From Pseudoalteromonas ostreae (GTDB taxonomy: Bacteria > Pseudomonadota > Gammaproteobacteria > Enterobacterales > Alteromonadaceae), in NCBI RefSeq assembly GCF_018069805.1, contig NZ_JAGPYN010000006.1, positions 152,736-216,735 of the forward strand: a stretch of DNA of 64,000 nucleotides, given 5' to 3'. The translations under genes and the position numbers were made by a program. Positions 1-8,910 of the stretch are shown piece after piece. Numbering within the stretch: position 1 is the stretch's first letter; every line of letters starts with the position of its first letter. The notes beneath the pieces were generated by a model. That model was not told the origin of the DNA, ran no database searches, and saw only the letters and a program-made list of their open reading frames with translations.

Positions 1-9
1 TTGGTTTTG

Positions 10-170
10 ATACCAATCAACTTAAAAATTTAACCATTCTAGCGGTCTAAATAAAGCGCTAACAGGGTTATTAATTTATCGGTAGAACAACTACATATCA
101 AAATTAATGCCTTGTTATCACTCTATTTATCTGTCGCTATAACTGGTTAATAACTCAACATGATTAGTAT
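10..170. repeat. Interspersed MITE-like repeat, copy 1
   Basis: A stretch of about 161 bp starts with ATACCAATC and ends with GATTAGTAT, so its ends are near-perfect inverted repeats. It reappears in opposite orientation at 60654-60815 with the same length and clear similarity throughout, including the motifs AACCATTCTAGCG, AATAAAGCGCTAAC, GTAGAACAACTACAT and GCCTTGTTATCACTC. A small internal palindrome lies around GTAGAACAACTAC. It sits between gcvT and where gcvH would lie downstream. No coding potential is seen. It is probably a non-autonomous mobile repeat (inference). Confidence 0.8.
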
Positions 171-204
171 TATTGGGTGATAACACCAAATTTTAATTAA
201 TACT

Positions 205-1287
205 TTAAAGTACAGACTTACCGTTACGTATAAAGCTTGGTTTAACTACTTTTACGTTAACTAATTTTTTACGCATTTCTACTTGAGCAGTTTCGCCAGT
301 TGAACGTGGAACACGTGCAAGCGCAATACTAAAACCAAGTGTAGGTGAGAAAGTACCTGAGGTAATAACCCCTTCACCACCGTCAACAATTACTTTTGAA
401 CCGTTACGTAATACGCCTTTTTCTGCCAGTACTAGACCAACAAGTTTATCAGTACTTTTATCAGCGCGTTGCTGCACTAGCACGTCACGGCCGATAAAAT
501 CACGATCTTCTGGTTCCCACGCAATAGTCCACGCCATGTTAGCTGCAAGTGGTGAAACGCTTTCGTCCATGTCTAGGCCGTAAAGGTTCATACCCGCTTC
601 TAGACGTAGTGTGTCACGTGCACCAAGGCCTGCAGGCTTAACACCCGCATCTAGCAGTTGTTGCCAAAGATCAGCTGCTTGCTCGTTCGGTAAGACAATT
701 TCGTAACCGTCTTCGCCAGTATAGCCTGTTGTAGCTATAAATAAATCACCAGTTTTCACACCGAAAAACGGCTTCATATCTGCAACAGCTGCTTGTTGAT
801 CAGCCGTTAAGATAGTCGCTGTTTTTGCTTTTGCGTTCGGGCCTTGCACTGCAATCATTGCAAGTTCTGGACGCTCAATCACTGCAACGGTAAAATCAGC
901 TGAAACTTTAGCCATTTGTGCTAAATCTTGTTCGCGAGTTGCAGAGTTAACAACTAGGCGATAATCAGTTTCAGAGAAGTAGTAGATGATAAGGTCATCA
1001 ATTACTCCCCCTTTATCATTAAGCATAGCTGTATAAAGCGCTTTACCAGGGACGGTTAATTTAGCAACGTCGTTGGCAACTAATTTACGTAGGAATGCTT
1101 GTGCTTGCTCACCTTTGATATCGACAACGGTCATGTGTGAAACGTCAAACATGCCTGCATCGTTTCGCACTGCGTTGTGCTCTTCGATTTGCGAACCATA
1201 GTTAATTGGCATTTCCCAGCCATGAAAATCAACCATTTTTGCTTTTGATTCTAGGTGCTTTGCATGTAAAACTGTTTTAGAAGTCAT
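205..1287 (-). CDS. gcvT: Aminomethyltransferase, glycine cleavage system T protein
   Basis: GcvT takes the aminomethyl group from the lipoyl-H protein and, with tetrahydrofolate, releases ammonia and forms 5,10-methylene-THF in the cytosol. The 360-residue length is normal for the family. The folate-binding fold is recognisable from [15 protein letters not shown] near the N terminus, MFDVSHM around residue 46, the conserved [15 protein letters not shown] around residues 222-236 and the FIGRDVL segment of the C-terminal domain. It is the last gene seen on this strand at the window edge; gcvH and gcvP would be expected beyond position 1. A probable promoter lies upstream at 1364-1392. No glycine riboswitch is visible in the leader. 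Confidence 0.97.
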   Translation of the reverse strand: MTSKTVLHAKHLESKAKMVDFHGWEMPINYGSQIEEHNAVRNDAGMFDVSHMTVVDIKGEQAQAFLRKLVANDVAKLTVPGKALYTAMLNDKGGVIDDLIIYYFSETDYRLVVNSATREQDLAQMAKVSADFTVAVIERPELAMIAVQGPNAKAKTATILTADQQAAVADMKPFFGVKTGDLFIATTGYTGEDGYEIVLPNEQAADLWQQLLDAGVKPAGLGARDTLRLEAGMNLYGLDMDESVSPLAANMAWTIAWEPEDRDFIGRDVLVQQRADKSTDKLVGLVLAEKGVLRNGSKVIVDGGEGVITSGTFSPTLGFSIALARVPRSTGETAQVEMRKKLVNVKVVKPSFIRNGKSVL

Positions 1288-1363
1288 AATATTCCTTCAC
1301 TTTATAATTAACCCAATTTTGGGTGTGGCCTCAATTTAATGAGGGGGAATAACATGGGCGGCG

Positions 1364-1392
1364 ATTATACATAAGTTGTACTGTGCCTAACA
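1364..1392 (-). promoter_or_regulatory. Possible gcvT promoter
   Basis: Read on the minus strand, TATAAT occupies 1369-1364. Seventeen bases upstream is TGTTAG (1392-1387), a weak -35. The leader then contains CCTCATTAAATTGAGG, a small hairpin, before the gcvT start. Only the -10 is convincing. Confidence 0.35.
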
Positions 1393-1475
1393 CCCAAATT
1401 GCGATTTGTTCTTACAAGTAAATTACAAAAAACTAGCAACTAAAAAAATACGCTAGCCAGCTTATCTATTTATGT

Positions 1476-2075
1476 TTAAGCAACACTCGGTAGTAACATA
1501 TCAAAACCGCGTTGCTGTAAATATGTTTGCCATTTAGTCAGCTCTGGCGCTTTGGCCACCAGCTGAAAGTGCTGTATTGATTGTTTATCAATAGCGGTAA
1601 TAAATACCTCACCACTTTGCGTACCGTAACAACTGTTAATGTCTGACAAGCGCAGCCCTGGGGTGAGTTTAAATGCGTCGACTAAGGTATCAAATGCTAG
1701 CTCACCAGCTAATGTTAACGTTGCTAAATCTATGCGTGTAACAAACTCAATATCGTAACGTAGCTGCTGTTCACAGATCAGCGCTTGTAATTGAGCCGCT
1801 GCTACTGTGTGCAACACGAATCTAAATGCTGTCGCACTAAAGTAATATAATGCAAAGCTACAATTGCTATTTAGATCGCCATCTAAGGAGCCTTTCACAC
1901 CTAAACCACTGGCGGTTAGCTTATTTAAATCTAACCCTAATATTGTTGTCAAAAACGGGATTGCTTCTGTACCGCTAAAATCGATCACCATGTTGTTTGT
2001 ATTGACCTGCAACATATTGCTATCAGCTGCTTCAATCTGGCTATGACGAGCAAACATTATCGGGCTAAAAGTCAT
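1476..2075 (-). CDS. Half-length GcvT-like folate-binding paralogue
   Basis: This predicted protein of about 199 residues resembles the first half of GcvT. The segment with YYFSATAFRFVLHT and the hydrophobic strand TLTLAGELAFDTL align by eye with [14 protein letters not shown] and [13 protein letters not shown] of the gcvT product next door. The C-terminal catalytic half and the [10 protein letters not shown] segment are missing. I placed the start at ATG 2075, with AGGT eight bases upstream; an in-frame GTG at 2084 is the alternative. It lies upstream of gcvT on the same strand, separated by 188 bp, and is divergent from a LysR gene that may regulate it. It may be a duplicated, diverged folate-binding or glycine-cleavage accessory protein. 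The real function is unknown. Confidence 0.7.
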   Translation of the reverse strand: MTFSPIMFARHSQIEAADSNMLQVNTNNMVIDFSGTEAIPFLTTILGLDLNKLTASGLGVKGSLDGDLNSNCSFALYYFSATAFRFVLHTVAAAQLQALICEQQLRYDIEFVTRIDLATLTLAGELAFDTLVDAFKLTPGLRLSDINSCYGTQSGEVFITAIDKQSIQHFQLVAKAPELTKWQTYLQQRGFDMLLPSVA

Positions 2076-2201
2076 TTTCGACACCTATCAATCATTAATT
2101 GCAAAAGTATATTGTGCAAGTCTTGCAACAACAAATTGTAATTATTAATCAATTGATAAATAATACTTATTAACTTACCTCAATAAATTGTAATTTTTAA
2201 T

Positions 2202-3047
2202 ATGAAAAATATCTCAACAGACAGCTTACGCACATTAGTTACAGTGGTTGAAGTAGCAGGTTTTGCTAAAGCAGGTGATTTACTTGGCTTATCGCAACCA
2301 GCAGTAAGTTTACAAATAAAGCGGTTAGAAGAAATGCTCGGCCATAAATTATTTAAAAAACAAGGTCAGCGCCAAGTGCTCAATCAATACGGTGAGCTAC
2401 TGCTGCCGATGGCAAAACAAATGCTGCTACAAAACGACACTATTTTGCAATTGTTCACTAAAGAGAATGTGACAGGTAAGGTGCGTTTGGGAATACCCAG
2501 CGAGTTTGCCGCTCGGATCTTACCTGCTATTATCGGCGACTTTGTGGCACTTTATCCTGAAGTATCATTAGAGGTTAAATCCCGTTTAAGTAAGCATTTA
2601 TTGTCGATTTCACGGGAAGACCAGTTTGATTTAGTACTGGCGTTAAATGAAGATTTAAATTCTGAAAAGTTCCCTGTTTTTATGCAAGACCAACTGGTCT
2701 GGGTTGGTGATTTATCGATAGCACAAAATGAAGTTGTTACGCTGGTGACTGCACCGGAAGGTTGTATTTATCGGCGCCGCGCCATCGAGGCACTGCAACT
2801 TGCGGGTATTAAGTACCGTATAAGTTATAGTAACGCTGATTTAACAGGCCTTACTGCGGCTTTAAAAGAAGGGTTAGGGATCACCGTTTTAGCTAGAAGC
2901 ACAGTGCCAAATGAGCTTAATTATGAGTTAAACACCGCTATTCTACCTAGTTTAGGTAAAATAGGCATTAGTTTAACAAAGCATGCAGAACAAGCCGAAC
3001 ATGCGGTAGATAAACTTGCCGAGTTTATTACATTACGCTTGACCTAA
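2202..3047 (+). CDS. LysR-family transcriptional regulator
   Basis: The 281-residue protein has the classic LysR layout: an N-terminal winged helix-turn-helix (LRTLVTVVEVAGFAKAGDLL, then LSQPAVSLQIKRLEEMLGHKLF, residues about 10-53) and a C-terminal effector-binding domain beginning around GKVRLGIPSEFA. It is divergent from the GcvT-like gene. The 126-bp gap contains AT-rich dyads around TTGTAATTATTAATCAATTGATAA that could hold the operator, so control of that neighbour and of itself is the usual LysR expectation (inference). The ATG start leaves a normal N terminus. The inducer cannot be deduced. Confidence 0.93.
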   Translation: MKNISTDSLRTLVTVVEVAGFAKAGDLLGLSQPAVSLQIKRLEEMLGHKLFKKQGQRQVLNQYGELLLPMAKQMLLQNDTILQLFTKENVTGKVRLGIPSEFAARILPAIIGDFVALYPEVSLEVKSRLSKHLLSISREDQFDLVLALNEDLNSEKFPVFMQDQLVWVGDLSIAQNEVVTLVTAPEGCIYRRRAIEALQLAGIKYRISYSNADLTGLTAALKEGLGITVLARSTVPNELNYELNTAILPSLGKIGISLTKHAEQAEHAVDKLAEFITLRLT

Positions 3048-3257
3048 TGCCTAGCAAAAATACATCTTTAGTCACCTTGTGACAATTAGCATTAATGCAA
3101 CACAGCAATGTTGCAACACAGTATGACTAACAATAAATTTTCATTTTTGCATTCAAAAAACGACTTAACGATCGAGATTATTACAAGTAGGATTGATTCG
3201 TATTATTTTACATGTTTAAATTGCGCCAGTTTAAATTAGACATATACAGGATCAACA

Positions 3258-5414
3258 ATGACCTCTAAGTTTATTGTTTCAACACTTTCGATGGCTGTTG
3301 CTTTATCATTAAGCGCCAACAGTGTTGCAAAAAACACAACAAATAAAGAAAGAAACTTTGAGCAAATTACCGTTATTGGCTCACAAGCCGCAATTAACGA
3401 TATTCCGGGCTCTGCTACATTTATTTCAGACGAACAATTACAAAAATTCGAATTTACCGATATTTCTCGTGTTTTAGCATCTGTACCAGGTGTTTATGTA
3501 CAAGAAGAAGATGGTTATGGCCTGCGTCCTAACATTGGTATGCGTGGCACAGGTACTGGCCGTAACGATAAAATATCAGTAATGGAAGATGGTGTACTCG
3601 TAGCACCCGCTCCTTACTCAGCGCCATCGGCTTACTACTTCCCTACTATGGGTCGTATGGAGTCGATTGAAGTATTAAAAGGTGCAGCCTCTGTAAAATA
3701 TGGTCCGCGCACAACAGGTGGGGTTTTGAACTTACTTTCTCGCAGCCTGCCAACTGAGCCTAATAGCTCAACAGGTATGGTTGACGCAGCCCTTGGTAGC
3801 GACGGTTACTATAAAGGCCACGCTTACTTCGGTAAAGAAAAAAACAACGCAGCCGGCATTATTGAAGTTTTCAGCTATGGCGCAGATGGCTTTAAAGCAT
3901 TACCTGTAGGTAGCGACAACACAGGCTTTGAAAAGAACGACGTTCTACTTAAATTTGGTTATAAGTTTGGTGAAAACAACGCACATAACCTAGAGATGAA
4001 AATTAAGTACTCTGATGAACAATCTGATGAAACTTACATGGGTTTAACAGAAGAAGATTATAAAGCGTCACCAAACCGTCGTTATGCCGCATCACAAAAA
4101 GACCAAATGAACACGCAACATAATGCATACCAATTAAATTATGCTTATCGTTTTGGTGATGGTTATGAGTTATTGGCGACAGCTTACCTCAATGATTTTC
4201 ATCGTAATTGGTACAAAGCGAGCAAAGTAAGTGAAAGCTATTTAGCACAATACAGTGAATTTGAAGCGGCACCAACAGCTGAAGGTATTGAAGGCATTGG
4301 TATTAAAGCAAATAACCGCGACTACCAAGCCAAAGGTGTGCAATCAGAGTTGCACATTCCTGCGGGCGATCACTATGTGACTGTTGGCGTGCGCTACCAC
4401 GAAGACGAAATGGATCGTTTTCAGTGGGAAGACAAATACACACTTAATCAAGATTTAAGTATGACCTTAACGTCTCAAGGCGTTCCGGGTTCTGACAGCA
4501 ATCGTGTAGATAGTGCAAAAGCAACAACGTTATTCATTCAAGACCAGTGGTCAATCGATGCATTAGTGATTAATGCAGGCCTTCGTTATGAAGACATCAC
4601 AATTACCCGCGTAGAGTGGTCAAAGTCTGATCCTAAACGTGAAAATGGCTTAACTAAAGACGTTTCAAACGATACACAAATCTTAGTGCCATCACTGGGT
4701 GTAACTTACACCGTAAGCGACAGCCTAACGCTACTTGCGGGTATTCAGCAAGGTTATGCTCCAGCGGCACCGGGTAATGCTGAGCAAGACGAAGAAGAAA
4801 GCGTAAACATTGAGTTTGGTGGCCGTTATAACGTTGCTGGTGTTCATGGTGAAATCATTGCATTCTTCTCTGATTACAACAATATGCACGGAAATTGTAC
4901 TGCATCTATAGGCTGTAGTGATGAGAACATTGGCGACCAATACAACTACGGCGAAGTAGAAGTATCGGGCTTTGAGTTCTCTGCCGGTCGTATTTTCGAA
5001 ACTAATAGCGCAACATTCCCTATACGCTTAACTTACACTTATACGGATTCACAGTTTAAAAATAATTTTGCATCAGATATCTGGGGACAAGTAAATAAAG
5101 GCGATGCAATGCCTTACGTTCCAGAGAATCAAATCGCTCTTTCATTTGGTGCCGTGCTTTCAAGCTTTGCATTTGATACGCAAGTGCGTTATGTGTCGAA
5201 CGCACATGCTGATTTAAGTGCTGACGGCCTGAATGCAATCGACAGCCGTGTTGTGTGGGATTTAGCCGCTAAATATTTAATTGATGACAATCAAAAAGTA
5301 TATCTAACGGTTGATAACTTGTTTGATAACAATTATATCGCTAACCGCGCAAACGGTGGTATTCAACCAGGTAAACCACGCACAATCCAAATGGGTTACA
5401 GCTACGCGTTTTAA
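3258..5414 (+). CDS. TonB-dependent outer-membrane receptor, FecA-like
   Basis: This is a 718-residue outer-membrane receptor. It has a signal peptide (MTSKFIVSTLSMAVALSLSANSVAK), a TonB-box-like FEQITVIG segment, a plug domain (SRVLASVPGVYVQEEDG, then RPNIGMRG and SIEVLKGAASVKYGPRTTGG) and a 22-strand-type barrel ending in the aromatic terminus YSYAF. The plug resembles receptors for ferric citrate and other ferric siderophores. No FecI/FecR pair is adjacent. The 210-bp upstream gap carries two direct copies of TGCAACACAG (3096-3105 and 3112-3121), the second forming a dyad with GTTGC. A convincing Fur box was not found. It converges with the chitobiase gene across a shared hairpin. The substrate is uncertain; iron-siderophore is most likely. 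Confidence 0.92.
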   Translation: MTSKFIVSTLSMAVALSLSANSVAKNTTNKERNFEQITVIGSQAAINDIPGSATFISDEQLQKFEFTDISRVLASVPGVYVQEEDGYGLRPNIGMRGTGTGRNDKISVMEDGVLVAPAPYSAPSAYYFPTMGRMESIEVLKGAASVKYGPRTTGGVLNLLSRSLPTEPNSSTGMVDAALGSDGYYKGHAYFGKEKNNAAGIIEVFSYGADGFKALPVGSDNTGFEKNDVLLKFGYKFGENNAHNLEMKIKYSDEQSDETYMGLTEEDYKASPNRRYAASQKDQMNTQHNAYQLNYAYRFGDGYELLATAYLNDFHRNWYKASKVSESYLAQYSEFEAAPTAEGIEGIGIKANNRDYQAKGVQSELHIPAGDHYVTVGVRYHEDEMDRFQWEDKYTLNQDLSMTLTSQGVPGSDSNRVDSAKATTLFIQDQWSIDALVINAGLRYEDITITRVEWSKSDPKRENGLTKDVSNDTQILVPSLGVTYTVSDSLTLLAGIQQGYAPAAPGNAEQDEEESVNIEFGGRYNVAGVHGEIIAFFSDYNNMHGNCTASIGCSDENIGDQYNYGEVEVSGFEFSAGRIFETNSATFPIRLTYTYTDSQFKNNFASDIWGQVNKGDAMPYVPENQIALSFGAVLSSFAFDTQVRYVSNAHADLSADGLNAIDSRVVWDLAAKYLIDDNQKVYLTVDNLFDNNYIANRANGGIQPGKPRTIQMGYSYAF

Positions 5415-5434
5415 TCTCAAAGCGAGGAAATTAT

Positions 5435-5465
5435 CAAGCCGTGCGATTATTGTTCGCACGGCTTG
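5435..5465. terminator. Bidirectional terminator-like hairpin
   Basis: A perfect 12-bp stem, CAAGCCGTGCGA paired with TCGCACGGCTTG, encloses a 7-base loop. It lies between the convergent receptor (ends 5414) and chitobiase (ends 5482) genes. No uninterrupted T-tract directly follows on either strand (GTGTTTTTT comes 10 bases later on the plus strand). Confidence 0.75.
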
Positions 5466-5481
5466 ATGATAGATGTGTTTT

Positions 5482-8022
5482 TTACAGCGCTAATGCACGC
5501 CCCTTACGTAAACCATTAACAGAAATAGTGCGTACTTGCTGTACAGCGGATGGTTTGTCATCTGCTTTATAAAGCAGCCAGTTACCCGCACTATTTTGAT
5601 ATTCAATAACAAGCCCTGGGTATGGCGCAAATGCATCAACACTATTATTAATATAACGAGCAGCTACGCTAGGTAAACGATAAAAGCGCCCAGCCTGCTC
5701 TAGTTTTGCAAATTCCTTAAAGCCAACTAACGCCGCAAAACGCTGCCAATCAGCTGCTTTTTGTTGCTTAAGCGTTGTATTAAAATGGCCTGTATTTTGA
5801 TCATACTTAGCGCCTTGCCCGTTATAATCTAATTCCCATGGCGCTTTATGCCAAGCTCGCTCTGCAAGCGCTAATAACCGTGGATATAACATGTACTCAG
5901 CTTGCCTATCACTGCGCATAAGCTCTGACCATAAATGCCCTTGCAAACCAATAAAAGGTTTTGTGCGCATCGTGTTACGATCATCAGCACTGTAATGATG
6001 ATTGTTTACCGAGCGCCAAATTTCAGCATGCGCAGGTAAATTATCCGGCATAAACTCAAACACTTTTTTACTATCAATCGCGCGACTCGCCCAGTGATTC
6101 CCAGGCTCTTGCGGATGCGACTGATATGGAAAGTCAAAATAAGTTACATCCGGGCTTGATAACACCACCTCCCAGCCTTGGTTAGCATGACGATGCGCAA
6201 CCTCATGCCCGCCATCGTTCAGCGTTGCCCATGCATTTGACTGCACATTTGCTGGCATGCTCTTTAGCGTCACCTCGCTCATACCATCACTCCAACCTGC
6301 TACTTTTAAACCTTTACTCGCAACTAGGCTACTGACTTTTTCAATGAAATAGCCATTAAATGAGTGCATAGCTGGTTGTTGTGTTTGTAACGCTTTACAA
6401 CTAGGCGAATCAACCCAAGCGCCGGCCGTTTCATCGGCGCCAATATGGTAGGTTTTAAACGGCACACCGGCTTGCACATGTAATGCGTTTACTTCATCGA
6501 GTACTTTATCGATAAATTGATAAGTCGATTCTAAACAAATATTTAAGGTGTTATCTTGATAATGCTGGATTGAGCTGTACTGAGTCTTATCAGCGGGTTC
6601 GACTAAACGGTATTGGAGTGCCTCAGTATGTTTATCTTGTGCCATTAAACGGTTAAACCTTGCTTCCATTGCGACAATTGCCGCGCGAGAATGCCCAGGC
6701 ATATCAAGTGATGGGATCACTTCAATAAAGTGCGCTTGAGCATATTTTAATATTTCAATGTAGTCATTCTGGCTGTAGTAACCATTTACTGCTGATTGAC
6801 TATCAAGTCCTGCGCCTAGCTGTGGTAACAAACAACGCTGTTCGGTTAAATCTAAGCAACGCTTGGCACCGACTTCCGTAAGCTCTGGTAAGTCGTTAAT
6901 AGCCAATCGCCAGCCTTCATCATCCGCTAAATGTAAGTGTAATTTATTAAGCTTATAGGCGGCCATTTGCTCTATGGTATTTAAAATAAATGTTTTTGAA
7001 CGAAAGTTGCGTGCTACATCAATGTGCATGCCTCTAAATTCATAACGCGGCGCATCAGTAATGTTAAGTGCTGGGATGGTTAAATTATCAAGGCTGACTA
7101 ACCCTGCGATGCTCTGTAACGCATAAAATATACCTGTAGCACTCGTTGCGCTAATCGCTATTTGGTCATGTTGAACCTTTAACGTGTAGGCTTCTGGGTT
7201 ATCTGCTGTTAAATCTAACTTGAGCGTGGTTTTAACCCCTTGGCTATGCTGCTTAATACCAAAACGTGCTAAGCGTGCTATTGCCGCTGTAAGTTGTGTT
7301 TGATCAATATTATTAGCTAGTTGTAGATTTAGGCCTTGGCTTAAATCTACCACCTCACCCGATAATAAAGTTAAAGCGACTGGCTTTGGGATCAAACTCA
7401 GCGGTGCCGTATTTAATGTAGGCCGAAACTCATTTTCATATAAATACTCAGCGTCCATCCATGGTGTCGCATCGTCGTTACTCGTTTGCAATTGTTCATA
7501 GGTTAAAAATGGTGCTAAATATGGTTGTAACTCTAGCTTAGTGCCAGGATCAATCGTAGTTTGAGTGCTGCGAATAACCCGACTTGTTAAACCCGCACTA
7601 GCCAGCATGTAATTAGGCATAAACTCAGCGCGCGTAATTTGTGATTCTTGAGTGTAAAACTCAATACTTACTGGCGTATTTGCTTTAAAACCGGCAAATG
7701 CCATAGTGGGCTTTATTTGATGTAAATCACCATTAATATGCGTAATAGTAAACTGCGACGAGTCGGTGCTATAAATTGGCATTAGCTGACTAAAATAAAT
7801 TGACCACTGACGACTGGCTACATCAAAAGGTGTGCTGAACGTCAAGCGCGATAAGTAACACTGTGTTTGATACGGTGCAGGGCAAGTATCAGGCTTTGCC
7901 GAAAGTAACTCATATTTTACCGATAACTGCTGCGCGAGGGTATCTAACTCAACCTGCGATGGTGCTTTAGCAAAAGCAGCAACTGAGCACATGGCAAACA
8001 CCAATAATATAATTCTACGCAT
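5482..8022 (-). CDS. GH20 beta-N-acetylhexosaminidase (chitobiase)
   Basis: This enzyme hydrolyses terminal beta-N-acetylhexosamine residues, releasing GlcNAc from chitobiose and chitooligosaccharides in the periplasm or at the envelope. About 846 residues carry a signal peptide (MRRIILLVFAMCSVAAFA), an N-terminal CHB_HEX-like carbohydrate-binding domain, a small alpha/beta GH20b domain and the catalytic TIM barrel starting near EFRGMHIDVARNF. The catalytic Asp-Glu pair is in YHIGADETAGAWV. The start is ATG 8022: it has GGGAG nine bases upstream and gives a clean signal peptide, whereas a longer reading does not. It overlaps the end of the kinase gene by 8 bp, so the two are probably translationally coupled and act in sequence: release, then phosphorylation, of GlcNAc. 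Confidence 0.95.
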   Translation of the reverse strand: MRRIILLVFAMCSVAAFAKAPSQVELDTLAQQLSVKYELLSAKPDTCPAPYQTQCYLSRLTFSTPFDVASRQWSIYFSQLMPIYSTDSSQFTITHINGDLHQIKPTMAFAGFKANTPVSIEFYTQESQITRAEFMPNYMLASAGLTSRVIRSTQTTIDPGTKLELQPYLAPFLTYEQLQTSNDDATPWMDAEYLYENEFRPTLNTAPLSLIPKPVALTLLSGEVVDLSQGLNLQLANNIDQTQLTAAIARLARFGIKQHSQGVKTTLKLDLTADNPEAYTLKVQHDQIAISATSATGIFYALQSIAGLVSLDNLTIPALNITDAPRYEFRGMHIDVARNFRSKTFILNTIEQMAAYKLNKLHLHLADDEGWRLAINDLPELTEVGAKRCLDLTEQRCLLPQLGAGLDSQSAVNGYYSQNDYIEILKYAQAHFIEVIPSLDMPGHSRAAIVAMEARFNRLMAQDKHTEALQYRLVEPADKTQYSSIQHYQDNTLNICLESTYQFIDKVLDEVNALHVQAGVPFKTYHIGADETAGAWVDSPSCKALQTQQPAMHSFNGYFIEKVSSLVASKGLKVAGWSDGMSEVTLKSMPANVQSNAWATLNDGGHEVAHRHANQGWEVVLSSPDVTYFDFPYQSHPQEPGNHWASRAIDSKKVFEFMPDNLPAHAEIWRSVNNHHYSADDRNTMRTKPFIGLQGHLWSELMRSDRQAEYMLYPRLLALAERAWHKAPWELDYNGQGAKYDQNTGHFNTTLKQQKAADWQRFAALVGFKEFAKLEQAGRFYRLPSVAARYINNSVDAFAPYPGLVIEYQNSAGNWLLYKADDKPSAVQQVRTISVNGLRKGRALAL

Positions 8023-8893
8023 AGCTAGCTCCCAACGATTGCTCATAAGCCATGTCGTTTATAAATAACGCATGGCTGCCCAATAACGGAGCATCATCGC
8101 CAAGCTCGCTAATACGAATATCTAACGACTGCAAAATAACTGGGTTAACTAACTTAGCTAACTGAATATGCAAACTAGGTAAAAAACATACTGATGATTG
8201 TGATACCGAACCACCAAGTACAATAACGTCAGGGTCAAACGCGAGTATCACATGACTTATTGCATGAGCAAGGTGCTTACCAAACTCATCAAATAAACGT
8301 TGTGCGTGTGCGTCATTTGCCAGTGCCTCTTGGTAAGCTTGCTTGCCCGTTGTCCCTTGATTAATAAAAAACTGCCCAGAGGTAAAGTGTTCAATAATCC
8401 CTTGTAAATAACTAAAACTGCCAAACTCTCCTGCGGCTGAGTGCTTACCCGTATATAATCGACCATTAAGCACCAGCCCCGCGCCAAGTCCAGTGCCTAG
8501 GCAAATGCCAATTAAATTCGTATCTGATTTAAAATTACCTTGAGTAAATTCTCCCATGGCAAAACAATTCGCATCATTATGCACCCGTACGGGCAGTTTA
8601 AAATATGCGCTTAACAACGGCTTTAACTGCACATTCTTCCAATTGGGAATATTAACCGTTTCGATCACTTCGCCTGTTTCCATCAGCACCATGCTAGGTA
8701 TACCGACAACGATACCAATACAAGTATCATCAACCACCTGCTCAATAATTAGACATAAAAAGTCGTTTATTTGCAGCTTACTTGCTGCGCCATCCACGTC
8801 AAAATAGCGTTTTTCTATTACACCAGTTGCAGTTACTTTTGCGACCAGCGCTTTGGTGCCACCAAGATCAACACATAATAAAGTTTGTGACAT
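8015..8893 (-). CDS. ROK-family sugar kinase, probable N-acetylglucosamine kinase
   Basis: It probably phosphorylates imported GlcNAc to GlcNAc-6-phosphate with ATP. The 292-residue product has the ROK phosphate-binding motif CVDLGGTKALVAKV at the N terminus, the catalytic-Asp segment RVHNDANCFAMGE and the second phosphate loop CLGTGLGAGL. The usual ROK zinc site (a GH motif followed by CxCGxxGC) is absent: after AAGEFG the chain goes directly to SFSYLQGIIEHFTSG, so this is a zinc-less, shortened ROK enzyme. I chose ATG 8893 because GAGGG precedes it by four bases; an upstream in-frame ATG has no better site. It lies in the order permease, kinase, chitobiase, all in one direction. Confidence 0.85.
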   Translation of the reverse strand: MSQTLLCVDLGGTKALVAKVTATGVIEKRYFDVDGAASKLQINDFLCLIIEQVVDDTCIGIVVGIPSMVLMETGEVIETVNIPNWKNVQLKPLLSAYFKLPVRVHNDANCFAMGEFTQGNFKSDTNLIGICLGTGLGAGLVLNGRLYTGKHSAAGEFGSFSYLQGIIEHFTSGQFFINQGTTGKQAYQEALANDAHAQRLFDEFGKHLAHAISHVILAFDPDVIVLGGSVSQSSVCFLPSLHIQLAKLVNPVILQSLDIRISELGDDAPLLGSHALFINDMAYEQSLGASYA

Positions 8894-8910
8894 TAGACCC
8901 TCTTTTGTCA

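Noticed and set aside
1288..1475. Glycine riboswitch upstream of gcvT
   Set aside because: None of the conserved riboswitch blocks are visible; only a small hairpin and a promoter-like -10.
3150..3220. Fur box upstream of the FecA-like receptor
   Set aside because: Stretches such as GATTGATTCGTATTAT match the consensus only partly and without clear dyad symmetry.
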